Shown here: positions 4,374-6,875 of the stretch, one piece after another | Layout of the letters: the number at the start of each line of letters is the position of its first letter | Numbering within the stretch: the stretch's first letter is position 1 | NCBI GenBank assembly: GCA_052388025.1 | Contig: JBQTIP010000269.1 | Span: 1 to 6,875 of the forward strand | Length of the DNA: 6,875 nt | Reading direction: 5' to 3' | Source: JBQTIP01 sp052388025 | Lineage (GTDB): Bacteria; Actinomycetota; UBA4738; HRBIN12 | Translations under genes and position numbers: made by a program | The notes under the pieces: generated by a model | Told to the model about the DNA's origin: nothing | Database searches by the model: none | Seen by the model: the letters and a program-made list of their open reading frames with translations, nothing else

Positions 4374-6671
4374 GTGGCAAGCAAGGTCATCGGGGGGCGG
4401 TTCATCCGGGCAGACGGCCTCCCGAAGGTGTCGGGGCAGGCCCGTTACACGGCCGACCTCGCCGTTCCCGGGATGCTGCACGCCCGGTTCCTTTACGCGG
4501 GGCACGCGCACGCCCGGATCAGGTCCATCGACACCACGGAGGCCCGGGCACTCCCCGGCGTGATGGCCGTGATCACCCAGGACGACCTGCCGGAGACTCG
4601 CTACGGCACGTGCGTGAAGGACCGGACCCTGTTCGCCAGAGACGTCGTCCGCTACGAGGGCGAGATCGTCGCCGCGGTGGCGGCCCTCACTCCGGAGCTC
4701 GCCGACCACGCCTGCCGGCAGATCACGGTGGAGTACGAGCCCCTCGAGCCGGTGCTGGACCCCGAGGCGGCGCTCGCCGACGGAGCCCCCCTCGTCCACC
4801 CGAACTGGGAGACGGCCGGCACCGCCTACGAGGGCCTCTCTCGAGACCGCAACGACTGCGGCTACGTGAACATCGTGAAGGGAGACATGGAGGCCGGGTT
4901 CGCCGAGGCGGACGAGATCGTCGAGGAGCGCTACGTGGCGGACATGTCCCACGCCGTCCCCATCGAGCCCCACGCGATCCTGGCCGAGTGGCAGGGCGAG
5001 CGGGTGACCGTCTGGTCCTCCACCCAGGTTCCGTTCATCGCTCGCTCGGGTGTCACCGAGACGCTGGGCGTTCCGGAGGGGAACGTTCGCGTGATCGTGT
5101 CCCAGCTCGGCGGCGGGTTCGGCGGGAAGTGCGACTTCCACTTCGAGGCCCACGTGGCGGCCCTGGCCCGGAAGGCCGGACGGCCGGTGCGCCTCGTGTT
5201 CACCCGCCGGGAGGAGTTCATCGTCCCCGACAAGGTCCGCCACCCGATGATCATGGAGCTCCGGACCGGCGTGAAGCGAGACGGGGCCATCACCGCCCGG
5301 AAGGCCCGCGTGATCCTGGACACGGGAGCCTACGCCTCCGACAGCCCCATCCTCCAGGAGGTGGCCACGATGATGGTGGCCGGCCCGTACCGCACACCGA
5401 ACCTGCTGATCGAGGGCCACACGGTGTACACGAACAAGACCCCGGGCGGGTCGGTCCGCGCCCCTACGGGCCCGGAGGGGTGCTGGGCCCTGGAATCTCA
5501 CATGGACGAGGTGGCCGCACGCATCGGGATGGACCCGGTGGAGCTCCGCCGAATGAACCTGGCAGCCGAGGGCGACGAGGGCCCCACCGGGCAACGGTTC
5601 GAGGGCATCGGCGTGGGCGAGTGCCTGGAGCGAGCGGCCGAGCTGATCGGGTACCGGCCGGGCCGGGCTCTTCCGGAGGGCGAGGGGATCGGGTTCGCCT
5701 GCGGCTGGTGGTTCAGCGCGCCTTCGGACACCGGCGCGTACGTGAAGCTGAACGTCGACGGGACGGCCACCGTGGTGACCGGGGCCCAGGAGAACGGCTC
5801 CGGCGCCGTGATGGGGATGGCCCTGCTGGTGGGCGAGACGCTCGGGATCCCCCCGGAGGGGGTCTCGTTCGTCTACCAGGACACGGATGCGGGCCCGTGG
5901 GACGGCGGGAGCGCGGGGAGCCAGACCACGTTCAACGTGGGGAGGGCCGTGCTGGACGCGACGGGGAAGATCCGCGAGCGCGTGCTGGAGCGCGCATCCG
6001 AGCTGCTGGAGACCGCCACTGCCGACCTAGAGCTGGGCGACGGCGAGGTCCGGGTGAAGGGCGCGCCGGACCGAGCGGTGACCGTGGCCGAGATCGCCTC
6101 GGGGGCGATGGACGACGGCGAGCTGCTCCTGGCGTCCAGCGCGCCGCTCCCGCCGCCGATGCCGGCGAGCTTCGGCGGCTCGGCCTGCGTGGGTCGCGTG
6201 GTGTTCCCGGCGTTCGCGGCCCCGGCCTTCGCCTGCCAGGCCGCCCGGGTGAAGGTGGACCGGGAGACCGGTGTGGTTCGGGTGCTGGAGGTGGCCGCCG
6301 CCCACGACTTCGGCCGGGTCCTGAACCCGATAGGTGCCGAGGGGCAGGTGGAGGGCGGCGTGGCCATGGGGGTCGGCATCGCGCTGTCGGAGGGGACGGT
6401 GTACGAGGGCGCCCACCAGAGGAACCCGGACCTGCTCGACTACAAGCTCGTAACGGCGGCCGACGCTCCGCTCGTCAAGGTGGCCTTCGTCGACGCCCCG
6501 GTGAGGGAGGACCTCGGCGGACCATTCGGGAGCAAGGGCGTGGGCGAGCCGCCGTGTGTCCCAACGGTCGGGGCCGTGGCCAACGCCTTGGCGGCGGCCA
6601 CAGGCGTTCGGCAACATCGGATCCCGATGACGCCCGCCCGGGTGTGGGCCGCGATGCGCCGAGAGAGATAG
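4374..6671 (+). CDS. Molybdenum hydroxylase large subunit (XDH/CoxL superfamily), complete
   Basis: This is a complete 765-residue molybdopterin-binding subunit of the xanthine dehydrogenase/aerobic CO dehydrogenase superfamily, at the usual length of separate large subunits. Such enzymes hydroxylate a substrate at a Mo-oxo/sulfido centre and pass electrons through 2Fe-2S clusters to FAD. The N-terminal hammerhead domain opens with GGRFIRADGLPKVSGQARYT. The first molybdopterin domain has SQLGGGFGGK at 243-252 and EAHVAALARKAGRPVRLVF. A loop with GGSVRAPTGPEGCWALESHMD lies at 358-378. The second Mo domain has TGAQENGSG at 469-477 and GGSAGSQTTFNVGRA at 511-525. The C-terminus has DFGRVLNP and GSKGVGEPP, whose Glu (E725) is the expected catalytic base. 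The CO-specific AYRCSFR loop with its Cys is absent, so it is not a form I CO dehydrogenase; the substrate is unknown. The GTG start at 4374 places the family N-terminus correctly, with only a modest AGG-rich site before it. The FAD subunit follows after 2 bases. Confidence 0.93.
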   Translation: MASKVIGGRFIRADGLPKVSGQARYTADLAVPGMLHARFLYAGHAHARIRSIDTTEARALPGVMAVITQDDLPETRYGTCVKDRTLFARDVVRYEGEIVAAVAALTPELADHACRQITVEYEPLEPVLDPEAALADGAPLVHPNWETAGTAYEGLSRDRNDCGYVNIVKGDMEAGFAEADEIVEERYVADMSHAVPIEPHAILAEWQGERVTVWSSTQVPFIARSGVTETLGVPEGNVRVIVSQLGGGFGGKCDFHFEAHVAALARKAGRPVRLVFTRREEFIVPDKVRHPMIMELRTGVKRDGAITARKARVILDTGAYASDSPILQEVATMMVAGPYRTPNLLIEGHTVYTNKTPGGSVRAPTGPEGCWALESHMDEVAARIGMDPVELRRMNLAAEGDEGPTGQRFEGIGVGECLERAAELIGYRPGRALPEGEGIGFACGWWFSAPSDTGAYVKLNVDGTATVVTGAQENGSGAVMGMALLVGETLGIPPEGVSFVYQDTDAGPWDGGSAGSQTTFNVGRAVLDATGKIRERVLERASELLETATADLELGDGEVRVKGAPDRAVTVAEIASGAMDDGELLLASSAPLPPPMPASFGGSACVGRVVFPAFAAPAFACQAARVKVDRETGVVRVLEVAAAHDFGRVLNPIGAEGQVEGGVAMGVGIALSEGTVYEGAHQRNPDLLDYKLVTAADAPLVKVAFVDAPVREDLGGPFGSKGVGEPPCVPTVGAVANALAAATGVRQHRIPMTPARVWAAMRRER

Positions 6672-6673
6672 CC

Positions 6674-6875
6674 GTGGGCGGCCTGTACTTCGAACCGGCG
6701 ACGGTGGCAGAGGCCGTCTCGCTCGCGGCCGAGCACGGGCCGAAGGCTCGGTTCCTGGCCGGTGGGACCGACCTGGTCGTGCTGGCCCGCAAGGCGCGGG
6801 CGCCGCTGCCGGAGGTGATGATCGCCCTTCACCGGATCGACGAGCTGCAGGGAGTGCGGGGCGAGCCCGACGGCT
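6674..6875 (+). CDS. Molybdenum hydroxylase FAD-binding (medium) subunit, N-terminal part
   Basis: A GTG at 6674, 2 bases after the large-subunit stop, opens a frame that runs off the right edge with 67 codons visible. It begins GGLYFEPATVAEAVSLAAEHG and has FLAGGTDLVVLARK at about residues 28-41. AGGTDL is the first FAD-pyrophosphate-binding motif of CoxM/XdhB-type subunits (FAD_binding_5, PCMH fold). The GAGAGAG at 6661-6667 inside the end of the previous gene can serve as ribosome-binding site, so the two subunits are probably translated together. The order large then medium differs from the common cox order medium-small-large. A 2Fe-2S small subunit is expected further right but is not in the window. 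Confidence 0.9.
   Translation, partial: MGGLYFEPATVAEAVSLAAEHGPKARFLAGGTDLVVLARKARAPLPEVMIALHRIDELQGVRGEPDG

Noticed and set aside
4363..4563. Alternative start or small gene from the GTG at 4363
   Set aside because: It is out of frame with the large subunit and encodes Ser, Arg and Pro-rich shadow sequence.
4233..5594. 453-codon minus-strand open frame opposite the molybdenum hydroxylase
   Set aside because: Low-complexity Val, Gly, His and Arg-rich text with no recognisable domain; the plus strand is an unmistakable large subunit over the same bases.

Overview
This is a high-GC window carrying dense, short-spaced genes on both strands. Three things point to a high-GC, probably actinomycetal, chromosome: GTG starts behind clear Shine-Dalgarno sequences, a MptB-like polyprenol-phosphomannose-dependent GT-C mannosyltransferase, and a probably leaderless MerR gene. 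The assignment is only moderately sure, and no rRNA or tRNA marker is present. I see no CRISPR array, transposase, integrase, phage gene or defence module.

Layout from left to right. Positions 1-571 (minus) hold the N-terminal 190 residues of a multipass GT-C type mannosyltransferase that runs off the left edge. Positions 598-933 (minus) hold a shrunken remnant of an FAD-linked sugar-lactone oxidase, with two large in-frame internal gaps. Positions 930-1363 (minus) hold a MerR-family regulator ruined by a nonsense codon and several frameshifts, one of them an exact 8-bp tandem duplication. The two dead genes once overlapped by ATGA, and a MerR-type dyad and promoter survive in front of them. 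Positions 1519-2736 (plus) hold an intact Amt ammonium channel with its own promoter. Only 19 bases after it lies an orphan C-terminal piece of a trimethylamine/dimethylamine-dehydrogenase-like flavoprotein (2756-3103). Then come an intact VOC (glyoxalase/extradiol dioxygenase fold) protein at 3202-3693 (plus) and a convergent SRPBCC protein at 3775-4236 (minus). Across a 137-bp divergent intergenic region lies the start of a molybdenum hydroxylase operon: a complete 765-residue molybdopterin-binding large subunit (4374-6671) and, after 2 bases, the N-terminus of the FAD-binding medium subunit (6674 to the right edge).

How the genes fit together. The right side is a functional-looking xanthine dehydrogenase/CO dehydrogenase-superfamily enzyme. 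Its substrate cannot be named, because the active-site loop is neither the CO-dehydrogenase nor the classical xanthine-dehydrogenase type. The left 3 kb is a mosaic of intact genes and gene remnants. It looks like a shrinking accessory region in which a MerR-controlled oxidase operon and a methylamine-type dehydrogenase were lost while amt was kept. I did not find a convincing undescribed system. The strongest unusual signals are this decay pattern and the molecular lesions that can be read in it.
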